Below are positions 7,628 through 16,826 of a stretch of DNA of 64,000 bases, one piece after another. A program made the translations under genes and the position numbers. This stretch comes from Cytophagales bacterium (lineage in GTDB: Bacteria; Bacteroidota; Bacteroidia; Cytophagales; Spirosomataceae). The stretch lies in NCBI GenBank assembly GCA_024742395.1, contig JANSYO010000016.1:21266-85265 (forward strand), written 5' to 3'. Numbering within the stretch: position 1 is the first letter of the stretch; each line of letters opens with the position of its first letter. The notes under the pieces are model-generated. The model ran no database searches, had not been told where the DNA came from, and saw only the letters and a program-made list of their open reading frames with translations.

Positions 7628-7831
7628 TTAAGCGGCAAGCTCTAATCTTTCCTTAGATGGCATGACAATCCATAAGATAAGGTAAGTTATTACTACCGGG
7701 AATGGGCTAAAAAAGCCTATGGCAAACAATACCCGTACAATAGTTACATCTATATCAAGGTACTCTGCTAAACCAGCAGCTACACCACCTAACATTTTTT
7801 CTTCTCCTTTTAGTCTAAATAGCCTTTTCAT
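7628..7831 (-). CDS. PspC domain membrane protein (second copy)
   Basis: A 67-aa single-domain PspC protein: EKMLGGVAAGLAEYLDID and TIVRVLF motifs followed by one hydrophobic helix (FFSPFPVVITYLILWIVMP). It is clearly related to the PspC protein on the opposite strand at 7368, sharing the GG-A/C-GLA-Y-DxD-x-x-(I/V)RVL pattern, so the two may come from an inverted duplication or may have been placed together independently. Role is presumed envelope-stress related; not demonstrated for this type. Confidence 0.85.
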   Translation of the reverse strand: MKRLFRLKGEEKMLGGVAAGLAEYLDIDVTIVRVLFAIGFFSPFPVVITYLILWIVMPSKERLELAA

Positions 7832-8003
7832 ATTCGTTTTTGTTTAATTGTTTTTGTTTTCGATACTCAAAGATAGCACAGACACAAGGTACTATGCTAT
7901 ACAAAGTACATGAATGGCATCCAGAATTGAAGAATGGTTTTGGCAATTGGTGATCGGAGCGACTAAATCTTGAAGAATTAACTAACTAATACTTCTGTGC
8001 CAT

Positions 8004-8363
8004 TTACTCATCCTGCAGGTTAATCCATGATCGTATAATATCCTGCAAAGCAGATTTCTTTGCCAGAATATCCTCTGAATTTTCAAAATGAGCTACTCGT
8101 CCTTCTTTGCCCTCTCCCTGTAATAGTCCCGTTGGGTCATCCAGAAAAGCACCTTTATGAAACATTAAGCTAACAAACTTCTTTGCGTTCATAAAAAAGG
8201 AGGCAATGTTCCCTTTATATATAAACGTAGGGCTGTTCCACTTAATGTCCTCAGTCACTTTTGGGCTAACGTCAAGAATAATCTCTCTTATCTCATTTAT
8301 ATATGGCGTCATCGGGTGTGCTTTCATGGTTAAGAAAGCATCAACTTTTTCATTTTTATTCAT
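8004..8363 (-). CDS. DUF1801 domain protein (YdhG-like)
   Basis: A 119-aa cytoplasmic protein of the DUF1801/YdhG family. The recognisable core is the E-I-R-x-I-I-L stretch, then EDIKWNSPTF and a FVSLMFHKGAFL segment, followed by C-terminal helices. Family members have a frataxin-like fold and have been given varied names without a firm function. It stands alone, with 172 bases to the PspC gene on its 3' side and a 558-base gap on its 5' side. Confidence 0.8.
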   Translation of the reverse strand: MNKNEKVDAFLTMKAHPMTPYINEIREIILDVSPKVTEDIKWNSPTFIYKGNIASFFMNAKKFVSLMFHKGAFLDDPTGLLQGEGKEGRVAHFENSEDILAKKSALQDIIRSWINLQDE

Positions 8364-8921
8364 TCACTTAAACTGTTTATCAATAGAGGCCTTAACAATT
8401 TACAAAATAGAGTAGGTATAAGGAAACAATTGACCCATAACTTCTATAGGTTAATTCACAGAGCAATCAACAAACCCTCCCATCTCTTTCCATGATATCT
8501 CCGCTAATTGTTTGATTGAAACCAGATTGCATCGTTTTCAATCTCTTTCTTCCAAGAATATACGTCAAAATGAACAAATTGTTAACAAGGATAATTATGC
8601 CCAGAAAAATTAAGCCTCATAAATGAAATGACTGAATATCGCCTAAAATTCTGCCATTCAACGACAATCAATACCAGAAACAACTTATTTGTGATGTATC
8701 AAATTTGAACTATAATCAATAAACATTTAAATAGGAAAGCTCTTTAGCCAGATAAGTCGCTCAATACTTCATTTAAACTTAATCAAGGAAAAATAACCCG
8801 TGTTCTAAGGATGCCATAGGACTGGCAATACGTCTCAAAAGCTTAATTTTAGCGAAATTCATCACACATCTTTCTTTAGAAAAAAGACTTTGACCAATTG
8901 AAATAATAATTAAAACTAACG
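8364..8921. other. Non-coding interval with no recognised element
   Basis: This AT-rich stretch separates the DUF1801 gene from the sulfatase-rhamnosidase gene. I see no credible ORF, RNA gene, strong hairpin or repeat in it. It must contain both divergent promoters, but no convincing TAnnTTTG element at a sensible distance from either start was found. Confidence 0.5.
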
Positions 8922-11900
8922 ATGAGATTTATATTTCTAGCACTACTTTCTTTTCAGTTTTGCCAACTGAAAGCTCAGCAACCCTCTTCGCAAAAACCGA
9001 ACATTATATTTATACTAACTGATGATCAGCGTTTTGATGCATTAGGGTATGCCGGCAACAAGCTTATTTCTACTCCTGAAATGGATAAACTGGCCTCTGA
9101 GGGCACCTATTTCAGAAATGCTATGGTAACCACACCTATCTGTGCTGCCAGTAGAGCCAGCATTCTAACAGGAATGTATGAGCGTCAACATAACTTTAAT
9201 TTTCAAACAGGAAACATCAGGGAATCTTACATGACCACCTCCTATCCTGCTGTTCTAAAACAGAATGGTTACAGAACCGGCTTTTATGGAAAATATGGTG
9301 TGAGGTACGATGGTTTAGAAAAGCAGTTTGATGAATTTGAGTCCTACGACAGAAACAATGCCTATCCAGACCGAAGAGGCTATTACTACAAAACGATCGG
9401 TGAGGACACCGTTCACCTCACCAGGTACACAGGCCAGCAAGCTATTGACTTTATTGACAGATCAGAAACCGGCAAACCCTTTTGCCTTTCATTGAGCTTC
9501 AGTGCTCCACATGCTCATGACCCGGCTAAAGAACAATATTTCTGGCAGAAAGAATCTGATGCACTGTTACAAGACGCCCAAATGCCCGGGCCTGAACTAG
9601 GAGGGGACAGCTTTTTTGAGTCATTGCCTAAGATTGTACGAGATGGCTTTAACAGGTTACGCTGGACATGGCGTTATGATACCCCTGAGAAGTATCAGCA
9701 TAGTGTGAAAGGATACTATCGAATGATTTCAGAAATTGATGGCGAAATAGCAAAAATCCGTCAGGAACTCAAGAAAAAAGGCCTTGACCAAAATACCATC
9801 ATCATTCTGATGGGTGACAACGGGTACTTTCTGGGAGAAAGACAATTAGCCGGAAAATGGCTTCTGTATGATAATTCAATCAGAGTACCTTTAATTGTCT
9901 ATGACCCACGAAAAGCTAAAACCAACGACAGCGAAGTTATGGCCCTTAACATCGACGTCCCTCCTACCATATTGGATCTGGCGGGTATTCAGGCACCAGA
10001 TCAGTGGCATGGTAAAAGCTTAATGCCTATAGTTGAAAATTCAACGAAGAATTTTGATAGAGATACTGTACTCATAGAGCACATATGGGAGTTTGACAAT
10101 ATCCCACCCAGTGAAGGGGTACGCACCAAAGACTGGAAATACTTCAGGTATGTCAATGATCAATCCATTGAAGAACTTTACTATTTAAAAGAGGATCCTA
10201 AGGAAATAAATAACCTGGCTACTGATGCCAGATACAAGGACAAACTGAAGGCTTTTCGTCTGAAAACAGATAAGCTTATTCTTGAACATTCAGATGAATA
10301 TTCTGAAGGGCCAAGCCAACTGACAATAGAATGGATAAGAGACACCAAAGGAATCAAGGTATTGGACTCCCGACCTGAGTTCGGCTGGGTAGTCCCTGAT
10401 GGAGCTGTCACTCAGTCGGCCTATCAAATACTGGTGGCTTCATCTGAAGAGAATATAAAAAAGAACATTGGTGATGTATGGAATAGCAAACAGGTACGAA
10501 CCAATAAGTCTTTTGATATAGAATTTGGAGGAGCACCTTTACTTGCCGGAAAAACTTATTTCTGGAAAGTACGCCTTTGGGATCAGGATAACAGGCTCTC
10601 CAGGTACTCTATGGCTCAGAGTTTCACCATGAGCAGCCCTAAAAAGACCATCACCACACCCAATAGCTTTCAGATTGATAAAATAAAACCAGTCATTTTT
10701 GAGAAAAGAGAAAATGTCTATTTCATTGATTTTGGGAAAGCGGCTTTTGGTACCATAGACTTTACATACAAAGCAAAAAAGAAACACATTCTGACCATTA
10801 GAATTGGAGAGCAGCTCGATGGGGACAAAATCAACAGAAAGCCTTTTCACAGAAGCCATATTCGCTACCAGGAAATTCACATGACCGTGGTACCGGGGCA
10901 AAACAATTATCAATTACAGATAAAAGCAGATGAAAGAAATACGCTACCTGGTAAAGCCTTGCCTTTACCCGAAGGGTTTCCTGTTTTGATGCCATTCAGG
11001 TATGCAGAGATTGAAGGAGCTAAAGAATCCATCGCAGCCGAAAACTTCACTCAATTGGCACATCACAGCTATTGGGAAGAGTCCTCCAGTAGTTTTAACA
11101 GCTCAAGCGATATTCTGAATCAGATTTGGGATCTGTGTAAATACACTATCAAAGCCACCACTTTTAACGGTCTGTATGTAGATGGCGACCGCGAACGAAT
11201 ACCTTATGAGGCCGATGCCTACTTAAATCAATTAAGTCATTATACTACGGATCGTGAATATGCCATGGCCAGACAAACCATAGAGTATTTTATGGAACAC
11301 CCTACCTGGCCCACGGAGTGGCAGCAGCATGTAGCTCTGATGTTTTATGCCGATTATATGTATACAGGCAATACCGAACTGATAGAAAAATACTATGAGA
11401 AGCTGAAATTCAAAACCCTTTATGAACTAGCCAACGAAGACGGATTGATTACCTCAAGTAAAATGACGCCTGAATTAATGGCAAATCTGGGCTTTCCCGA
11501 AACTATGAAGGAGACTTTCAGAGATATTGTCGATTGGCCTTCAGCGGGATGGGGCGGCGACCCGGCTAACAAGGGCGAACGCGATGCCTATGTCTTTAAA
11601 GAGTATAACACCGTAGTGAATGCCTTCTACTACCAGAACATGAAAATCATGTCTGAATTTGCCAAGGTTTTGGGGAAAACTCAAGAAGCACTAGATTTTG
11701 AACTTCGGGCTCTGAAGGCTAAAAGGGCTGTAAACGAGCAAATGTTTGATGCTAAGCGAGGAGTGTATGTAGATGGCATTGGAACAGATCATGCTGCATT
11801 GCATGCCAATATGTTACCCTTAGCATTTAACATGGTTCCTCAGGAGCATATCCAATCTGTTGTGGAGCATGTAAAATCCAGAGGAATGGCCTGTAGCGTT

Positions 11901-12425
11901 TATGGTTCTCAATACTTAATGGATGGCTTATACAATGCAGGTGCAGCAGACTATGCTTTGCAACTCCTGCAAGATACCAGTGACAGAAGTTGGTACAATA
12001 TGATTCGTATTGGCTCTACCATGACACTGGAAGCCTGGGATCTAAAATATAAAAACAATCTTGACTGGAATCACGCCTGGGGAGCTGTGCCGGCCAATAT
12101 TATCCCAAGAGGTCTTTGGGGTATTCAACCTAAAACTCCTGGTTTCGGTGTGGCCCGTATTAAACCTCAAATGGGTGAACTAAAAAGCAGTCAAATAGAA
12201 GTACCTACAATTCAGGGTACTATTAAAGGCAATTATCTTTATAAGAACCCTCGCCTGCAGGTATTTGAAATTGAAATTCCGGCAAACATGGTTGCAGAGT
12301 TTGAAATAGCACAGGAACCGGGGAAAGAACTAATGCACAACGGTCAAAAGGTAAATTCTGGATTTAATTCTGTGCGTTTAAATCCCGGCAAACACGAAAT
12401 AAGACTTGTCATTAACTCATTCTAA
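8922..12425 (+). CDS. Bimodular secreted sulfatase / GH78-type alpha-L-rhamnosidase
   Basis: A 1167-aa two-enzyme fusion with an N-terminal Sec signal (about residues 1-18). Residues ~26-455 are an S1 sulfatase: Asp34-Asp35 in LTDD and the formylglycine site Cys74 in CAASR, then ILTG. Residues ~465-575 match the GH78 N-terminal beta domain ([18 protein letters not shown]), and ~600-1165 the rhamnosidase body, with [14 protein letters not shown] near residue 752, the helical barrel and the C-terminal beta domain. Known comparison: ulvan-utilising marine flavobacteria encode bimodular sulfatase (S1_25)/GH78 enzymes that desulfate and release rhamnose from ulvan oligomers. That activity is inferred here from architecture. 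The gene stands alone with no SusC/SusD or lyase and ends at its own terminator. Confidence 0.88.
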   Translation: MRFIFLALLSFQFCQLKAQQPSSQKPNIIFILTDDQRFDALGYAGNKLISTPEMDKLASEGTYFRNAMVTTPICAASRASILTGMYERQHNFNFQTGNIRESYMTTSYPAVLKQNGYRTGFYGKYGVRYDGLEKQFDEFESYDRNNAYPDRRGYYYKTIGEDTVHLTRYTGQQAIDFIDRSETGKPFCLSLSFSAPHAHDPAKEQYFWQKESDALLQDAQMPGPELGGDSFFESLPKIVRDGFNRLRWTWRYDTPEKYQHSVKGYYRMISEIDGEIAKIRQELKKKGLDQNTIIILMGDNGYFLGERQLAGKWLLYDNSIRVPLIVYDPRKAKTNDSEVMALNIDVPPTILDLAGIQAPDQWHGKSLMPIVENSTKNFDRDTVLIEHIWEFDNIPPSEGVRTKDWKYFRYVNDQSIEELYYLKEDPKEINNLATDARYKDKLKAFRLKTDKLILEHSDEYSEGPSQLTIEWIRDTKGIKVLDSRPEFGWVVPDGAVTQSAYQILVASSEENIKKNIGDVWNSKQVRTNKSFDIEFGGAPLLAGKTYFWKVRLWDQDNRLSRYSMAQSFTMSSPKKTITTPNSFQIDKIKPVIFEKRENVYFIDFGKAAFGTIDFTYKAKKKHILTIRIGEQLDGDKINRKPFHRSHIRYQEIHMTVVPGQNNYQLQIKADERNTLPGKALPLPEGFPVLMPFRYAEIEGAKESIAAENFTQLAHHSYWEESSSSFNSSSDILNQIWDLCKYTIKATTFNGLYVDGDRERIPYEADAYLNQLSHYTTDREYAMARQTIEYFMEHPTWPTEWQQHVALMFYADYMYTGNTELIEKYYEKLKFKTLYELANEDGLITSSKMTPELMANLGFPETMKETFRDIVDWPSAGWGGDPANKGERDAYVFKEYNTVVNAFYYQNMKIMSEFAKVLGKTQEALDFELRALKAKRAVNEQMFDAKRGVYVDGIGTDHAALHANMLPLAFNMVPQEHIQSVVEHVKSRGMACSVYGSQYLMDGLYNAGAADYALQLLQDTSDRSWYNMIRIGSTMTLEAWDLKYKNNLDWNHAWGAVPANIIPRGLWGIQPKTPGFGVARIKPQMGELKSSQIEVPTIQGTIKGNYLYKNPRLQVFEIEIPANMVAEFEIAQEPGKELMHNGQKVNSGFNSVRLNPGKHEIRLVINSF

Positions 12426-12506
12426 GTTCTTATCAGTTTCTTGCTGTTTGTTCAGTAAGGATCAATTATTCAACTATTTAAATGGCTCACTTCCTCAGCC
12501 ATAATT

Positions 12507-12532
12507 AAGGCCTCTTCAAATGAAGAGGCCTT
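12507..12532 (+). terminator. Terminator of the sulfatase-rhamnosidase gene
   Basis: An 11-bp perfect stem (12507-12517 with 12522-12532) with an AAAT loop, GC-rich at the centre and followed by TT and an AT-rich stretch on the plus strand. It lies 80 bases past the stop codon. Confidence 0.8.
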
Positions 12533-12611
12533 TTATATTCTACAAGTTAAATAGCTTAAAAAAGACTACTTCTTTCTAGGGATTTTCGTTATCTCAGACT
12601 CGGCGTCCCTT

Positions 12612-12638
12612 AACGATACACACGTTCGACCGGACTTA
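12612..12638 (-). pseudogene. Decayed tRNA-Arg 3'-half relic
   Basis: The minus strand here matches the T-arm and part of the anticodon arm of the intact tRNA-Arg gene 44 bases away: the runs CGGTCGAACGT and ATCGTT are shared in the same order, with changes between them and a shortened anticodon 3' side. No 5' half is present, because the tRNA terminator occupies that position. It could be a tandem tRNA duplicate that decayed or an old attachment-site remnant. Confidence 0.5.
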
Positions 12639-12653
12639 ATTTCTTTAACAAAA

Positions 12654-12679
12654 AAAGCCCTCTCTTTCGAGAGGGCTTT
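12654..12679 (-). terminator. Terminator of the tRNA-Arg gene
   Basis: An 11-bp perfect stem (12654-12664 with 12669-12679) whose minus-strand loop is GAAA, followed on the minus strand by a run of seven T. It begins 3 bases after the tRNA 3' end. Confidence 0.85.
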
Positions 12680-12681
12680 CG

Positions 12682-12755
12682 TGATCCCAGAACGATTCGA
12701 ACGTTCGACCGTCTGCTTAGAAGGCAGATGCTCTATCCAGCTGAGCTATGGGACC
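12682..12755 (-). tRNA. tRNA-Arg (anticodon TCT)
   Basis: A complete 74-nt cloverleaf on the minus strand. The acceptor arms GGTCCCA and TGGGATC pair over 7 positions with one G-T wobble; the D-arm region AGCTCAGCTGGATAGAGC, the anticodon stem TCTGC/GCAGA around loop CTTCTAA and the T-loop TTCGAAT are all standard. The anticodon TCT reads AGA. The 3' CCA is not encoded, so it must be added enzymatically. A terminator follows directly. Confidence 0.97.
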
Positions 12756-12846
12756 TCCTTAAATCGGAGGGCAAAGGTAAAACTCTTTGAATTTCTTTCC
12801 AATCCTTAAACCAAGAAATATTTAAAAAAAGTATTTTTGAAAGACT

Positions 12847-13458
12847 ATGACATTGATAACCAATTCATCTCCTTTCTACAAAAATATCCTTAGCACTGAA
12901 TTTTATCAGTCCAAAGACACCTTAAGTTTAGCAAGAGCCTTACTCGGGAAAGAAATATTCCATGAAACAGCCGAAGGAATTCTCTCAGGAATTATTGTTG
13001 AAACAGAGGCCTACCTTCAGAACGATAAAGCCTGTCACGCGTATAAAGGCCTCACTGCACGAAATGCCCCTATGTTTGGTACTGCCGGTACATCATATAT
13101 TTACTTTATTTATGGGGTACATCATTGCTTCAATATTGTTTCCGGGCCTGATGGACTTGGAGAAGCTATCTTAATAAGGGCTTTGGAGCCAAAAACCGGA
13201 CTGGATCAAATGAAGAAGAATAGAAGTAAAGAATCATTGAAAGACTTATGTAGTGGCCCGGGAAAGCTTGTTCAGGCCATGGCTATTGACAAAAACTTTA
13301 ATGGACATTCATTGACCGAACCACCGCTGTTCCTGAAACAAACCATGAAGGAATTTGAAATCATTGAAACCACTAGAGTCGGCATTGGAAAGGGAAAAGA
13401 TGAACATCTCCCCTATCGTTTCTATATCAAAGGGAATAAATTCATCAGCAAACCGTAA
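12847..13458 (+). CDS. mpg: DNA-3-methyladenine glycosylase (AAG/MPG family)
   Basis: A monofunctional alkyladenine DNA glycosylase that excises 3-methyladenine and other damaged purines in base excision repair. The family signatures are all visible: ARALLGKEI, GxIVETEAYL with the catalytic Glu, the DKACHAYKGLTARNAPMFG region, YIYFIYGVHHCFN and the CSGPGKL loop. Length of 203 aa matches the bacterial enzymes. A TATTTTTG sequence at 12832-12839 is only 8 bases from the start codon, so the transcript would be nearly leaderless if that is the -7 element. It is followed 26 bases later by the aminopeptidase gene. Confidence 0.95.
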   Translation: MTLITNSSPFYKNILSTEFYQSKDTLSLARALLGKEIFHETAEGILSGIIVETEAYLQNDKACHAYKGLTARNAPMFGTAGTSYIYFIYGVHHCFNIVSGPDGLGEAILIRALEPKTGLDQMKKNRSKESLKDLCSGPGKLVQAMAIDKNFNGHSLTEPPLFLKQTMKEFEIIETTRVGIGKGKDEHLPYRFYIKGNKFISKP

Positions 13459-13484
13459 ATTCGCAGATCAACAAACCAATAGAA

Positions 13485-14879
13485 ATGAAACTCTTCTCCG
13501 CAAAGACCTATATTGACCGAAGAAAACAGCTAAAAAATACAGTAGACAGTGGTCTTATTTTACTTCTTGGAAACGACGAGGCTTCCATGAATTATACAGA
13601 CAACCACTACAGATACAGACAAGACAGCAGTTTTCTATATTATTTCGGACTGAATCAGCCCGGACTAAATGCACTTATTGATATAGATAATGATCAGGAA
13701 ATCATTTTTGGTGATGAATTCACGCTCGATGATATTATCTGGATTGGCCAGCAGGAAACCTTGCAAAGCAAAGCGAATAAAGTAGGTATTACGAAAGTAA
13801 ACCCTACAGCACATTTTGAAAGTACCATCAAAGTAGCACAGAAATCTGGCAAGGCAATTCATTATCTTCCACCATACAGACACGACAATCTCCTAAAGCT
13901 TTCGCAGTGGCTCTCTACTCCTACTACACAAATTAAAATAGGAGCCTCGGTGGAGCTTATTAAAGCCATTGTTAAGCAACGCTCCATTAAGTCTGCGGAG
14001 GAAGTAGAACAGATGATAGAGGCGGTAAATATTACCAAAGAAATGCATGTCAATGCCATGAAGAGTATTGCGGCTGGCAAATACGAATACGAAGTGGTTT
14101 CTGAAATTTACCGAACTGCCAAAGCAAATAATTCATATTTGGCTTATCCGGCTATCTTTTCAATAAATGGTCAGACATTACACAATCATTATCACGGTGA
14201 GATAATGAAAGAAGGCCGATTAGTTTTGAATGACAGTGGGGCTGAAAACGCCATGTGTTATTCCGGCGACATTACACGTACAGCTCCGGTTTCAGGTGTT
14301 TTTACTGACAAGCAAAAAGAGATTTACAATATTGTTTTAGAGATGGAAGAAAGCTCTATTCAATCTCTTAAGCCTGGCATTCAATACCGTGACATACATC
14401 TTGCATCTAACAAGCTTATGTTAAACAGGTTGAGCGAACTGGGACTTGTGAAAGGTGATGTGAATGAGATGGTTTCACTGGGGATTGGTGGCCTCTTTAT
14501 GCCTCATGGCTTGGGACATCAGATAGGCATGGATGTCCACGACATGGAAGACCTTGGTGAACAATTCGTGGGGTACAGAGATGGCCTTAGCAGAAGTACA
14601 CAATTAGGGCTTAAGTCCTTACGACTAGCTAAAGAGCTGGAAGAGGGATTTGTTATTACCGTGGAGCCTGGATTGTATTTCGTACCAGATTTAATTGAGA
14701 AATGGAAGGCAGAGAGAAAACATACTGACTTCATCAATTACGAAAAACTCAAAGAATACTACGATTTTGGAGGAGTGAGAATAGAAGACGACATACTAAT
14801 CACAACCTCAGGCCCTCAGGTTTTGGGTGATAGAATTCCCAAAACGGTAGATGAGGTAGAAGAGACCATGAGATTCTAG
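13485..14879 (+). CDS. pepP: Xaa-Pro aminopeptidase (M24B family)
   Basis: An aminopeptidase P-type metalloenzyme that removes N-terminal residues preceding proline. The N-terminal domain (about 1-170) is the AMP_N type, and the C-terminal pita-bread domain has all five metal ligands: Asp250 and Asp262 (NDSGAEN...YSGDIT), His345 (GLGHQIG), Glu394 (TVEPGLY) and Glu434 (VRIEDD). At 464 aa it is of usual length, and without a signal peptide it is cytoplasmic. The gene lies 26 bases after the glycosylase gene. Its TAG stop shares a CTAG palindrome with the stop of the convergent lipoprotein gene. Confidence 0.94.
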   Translation: MKLFSAKTYIDRRKQLKNTVDSGLILLLGNDEASMNYTDNHYRYRQDSSFLYYFGLNQPGLNALIDIDNDQEIIFGDEFTLDDIIWIGQQETLQSKANKVGITKVNPTAHFESTIKVAQKSGKAIHYLPPYRHDNLLKLSQWLSTPTTQIKIGASVELIKAIVKQRSIKSAEEVEQMIEAVNITKEMHVNAMKSIAAGKYEYEVVSEIYRTAKANNSYLAYPAIFSINGQTLHNHYHGEIMKEGRLVLNDSGAENAMCYSGDITRTAPVSGVFTDKQKEIYNIVLEMEESSIQSLKPGIQYRDIHLASNKLMLNRLSELGLVKGDVNEMVSLGIGGLFMPHGLGHQIGMDVHDMEDLGEQFVGYRDGLSRSTQLGLKSLRLAKELEEGFVITVEPGLYFVPDLIEKWKAERKHTDFINYEKLKEYYDFGGVRIEDDILITTSGPQVLGDRIPKTVDEVEETMRF

Positions 14880-15271
14880 GCACATTTATAAACCATTGGC
14901 TCTTTATTCCATTCTACAGAATAAGTGCCATAATTGGTTTGTTCTGAGCCTACATAAATAGTAAAAGTAAGAACATTTCCTACGAGGCTGCCTTTAATGG
15001 TGGCCTCTTTTGCTTTATGCATTTCCGGGTCCTCAATAGGAGCTCCATATTCCTGATAATACTTAGCAGATGTCTCAAAAGTACCTTCATTTAAATTGAC
15101 CGGCATAGTTACTTCTGCATGGGCACAATCCAGCTCAATATACCAGCTGGTTTCAGTAACTTCCAATCTAACGTGATCTCCTCCCCAGTTTCCCACTTTT
15201 AGAGGCTCTATGGTTGTTGTAGAGCAAGATATCAGCAGTATCCCCCAAAAAAGGGTATATAAGTTTTTCAT
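14876..15271 (-). CDS. Small lipoprotein of unknown function
   Basis: A protein of about 131 aa that begins with a lipoprotein signal peptide: MKNLYTLFWGILLISC, with the lipobox ending LISC. The frame is open to an upstream ATG at 15307, but the Met at 15271 gives the proper lipoprotein start. The mature part looks like a small beta-rich domain (alternating LEVTETSWYIELDC, TFTIYVGS, YGTYSVEW) with several Cys. I do not recognise the family. It overlaps the convergent aminopeptidase stop by 4 bases and stands alone on its strand. Confidence 0.7.
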   Translation of the reverse strand: MKNLYTLFWGILLISCSTTTIEPLKVGNWGGDHVRLEVTETSWYIELDCAHAEVTMPVNLNEGTFETSAKYYQEYGAPIEDPEMHKAKEATIKGSLVGNVLTFTIYVGSEQTNYGTYSVEWNKEPMVYKCA

Positions 15272-15366
15272 AATTGAAACATATTTATGGTAAAGAGTTA
15301 TATTCACTTAATGCATATTGACTGTAAAACGTTGTATGCCAATACTAAACCCTTAATCTAAATCAT

Positions 15367-15783
15367 ATGGATTTCTCAAACATCAATTTTCTTGCTGTGC
15401 TCGTTGGAGGCGTTCTGGCCTTTGCTTTTGGAGCATTATGGTACTCACCGGTATTATTTTCTAAAGCCTGGCAAAAAGAGGTAGGACTCACTGAGGCTGA
15501 TTTGGCCGGAGCCAATATGGCTCAAATCTTCGGTACCAGTCTGGTACTTATGCTGGTTATGTCTTTTGGTATGGCTATAATGCTCAGAGGCCATGATGAT
15601 GGCGAGATCACCTGGCAAACAGGCTTAATGCATGGCCTTTACGTTGGGCTTATGTTTATCGCCACTTCTATTGGTATCAATATTCTTTACCAAAGAAGAT
15701 CTTTCAAACTTTTCTTTATTGATGCTGGCTATCAAATAATCATGGTCATGATTATGGGGGCCATTATAGGAGCCTGGGCATAA
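15367..15783 (+). CDS. DUF1761 family membrane protein
   Basis: A 138-aa integral membrane protein with about four hydrophobic helices. The N-terminus has the typical DUF1761 pattern: a first helix ending in FGALWYSPVLFSKAWQKE, then a loop and three further helices. Function is unknown for this family. It is a single gene diverging from the lipoprotein and ends in a hairpin shared with the opposing oxidoreductase gene. Confidence 0.82.
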   Translation: MDFSNINFLAVLVGGVLAFAFGALWYSPVLFSKAWQKEVGLTEADLAGANMAQIFGTSLVLMLVMSFGMAIMLRGHDDGEITWQTGLMHGLYVGLMFIATSIGINILYQRRSFKLFFIDAGYQIIMVMIMGAIIGAWA

Positions 15784-15801
15784 TCTTTCTGACACATTTG
15801 A

Positions 15802-15828
15802 AAAGGAGTCCTCTCTCAGGATTCCTTT
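15802..15828. terminator. Bidirectional terminator, DUF1761 gene / oxidoreductase gene
   Basis: An 11-bp stem (15802-15812 with 15818-15828) with one G-T wobble and a CTCTC loop, between convergent stops at 15783 and 15828. T-rich sequence follows on the plus strand. Confidence 0.55.
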
Positions 15829-16817
15829 CATTTATTTAGGTCAAAGAGTACTTTACCACCAGACATATTCTTAGAATACAGCTCAAAAGCCTCTTTATAA
15901 TTATCCAGCGGTAGAGACTTCTGTATAGTGGTCTCAAAACCATTCTTAAGCATGGTTTGTACCTTTCGTGTGTCTGACATTGACTTCAAAAAACTCTTTC
16001 TGCTTGCAGTTTTACTTAACCAATAGCCTTCAAGCTTATATTCATAGAATATGAAGTCCTGTGGTGATAGCACCGGAGGATTCTCAAAATCAAGTCTGCC
16101 GTAAATAATCATTTTAGACTGAGCCGGCAGACATCTTAAAATATCAAATGGTAAAGAGCCTCCACCTACTGCGTCAAGAAATAATACTTTCCCGAATTGG
16201 CCGGCCCATTCTTTTAATTGCCCCTTCCAATTATCTGCTGAGCTATTAACTACCAAATCGACTCTCCTGCTCTGAAGCTCTTGTACCTGGCTTTCTTTTC
16301 TTACCACACCTGCAAATCCTAAACCATGTTTTCTGGCTTGGTACAATACCATCTTACTTAAAGAAGAGGCCGCAGCATCCATTACAATGCCACCATAACC
16401 TTCTTTTTTTGCCATTTCACCTAATTCAACCGCAGTGAGCGGATTGACAAAAGACATCGAAGCTTGTTCGTAAGAAACGCTTTTAGATAACACCACACAC
16501 TTAGTGGCATCTGTAAGCATGTATTCTGCCCAGGTACCATCTCCTTTGTTATTAGCCACACAGGCTACCCGTTTTCCTTTAAGATAATTGGCATAAAAAC
16601 CTCCACCAGAAGCAATAACCTCCCCGCTCCCTTCAAAACCCGGAACTGTTGGTAAGGGTCTTTGAACTCCATAACCTCCTGTCAGAAAAGCCAAGTCCGA
16701 GGGATTTATGGGGCTGTACGCCATTTTAATTAAAACCTCTCCTTTTTTAAGATTTTGCGGTGTTGGAATATCCACCAACTCAATTTTGTTTGGCTCTACC
16801 AGATGAAGTGCTTTCAT
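15828..16817 (-). CDS. Zinc-type alcohol dehydrogenase-like / quinone oxidoreductase (MDR superfamily)
   Basis: A 329-aa medium-chain dehydrogenase/reductase. The N-terminal catalytic domain has INPSDLAFLTGGYG and the PTVPGFEGSGEV motif; the middle holds a Rossmann-fold cofactor domain. The Cys/His ligands of zinc alcohol dehydrogenases are not apparent, so it is closer to NADPH:quinone oxidoreductases. It is 9 bases downstream of cysM on the same strand and may be in one operon with cysE-cysM, but a role in cysteine synthesis is not evident. Substrate unknown. Confidence 0.85.
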   Translation of the reverse strand: MKALHLVEPNKIELVDIPTPQNLKKGEVLIKMAYSPINPSDLAFLTGGYGVQRPLPTVPGFEGSGEVIASGGGFYANYLKGKRVACVANNKGDGTWAEYMLTDATKCVVLSKSVSYEQASMSFVNPLTAVELGEMAKKEGYGGIVMDAAASSLSKMVLYQARKHGLGFAGVVRKESQVQELQSRRVDLVVNSSADNWKGQLKEWAGQFGKVLFLDAVGGGSLPFDILRCLPAQSKMIIYGRLDFENPPVLSPQDFIFYEYKLEGYWLSKTASRKSFLKSMSDTRKVQTMLKNGFETTIQKSLPLDNYKEAFELYSKNMSGGKVLFDLNK

Positions 16818-16826
16818 ATGTTTGTT

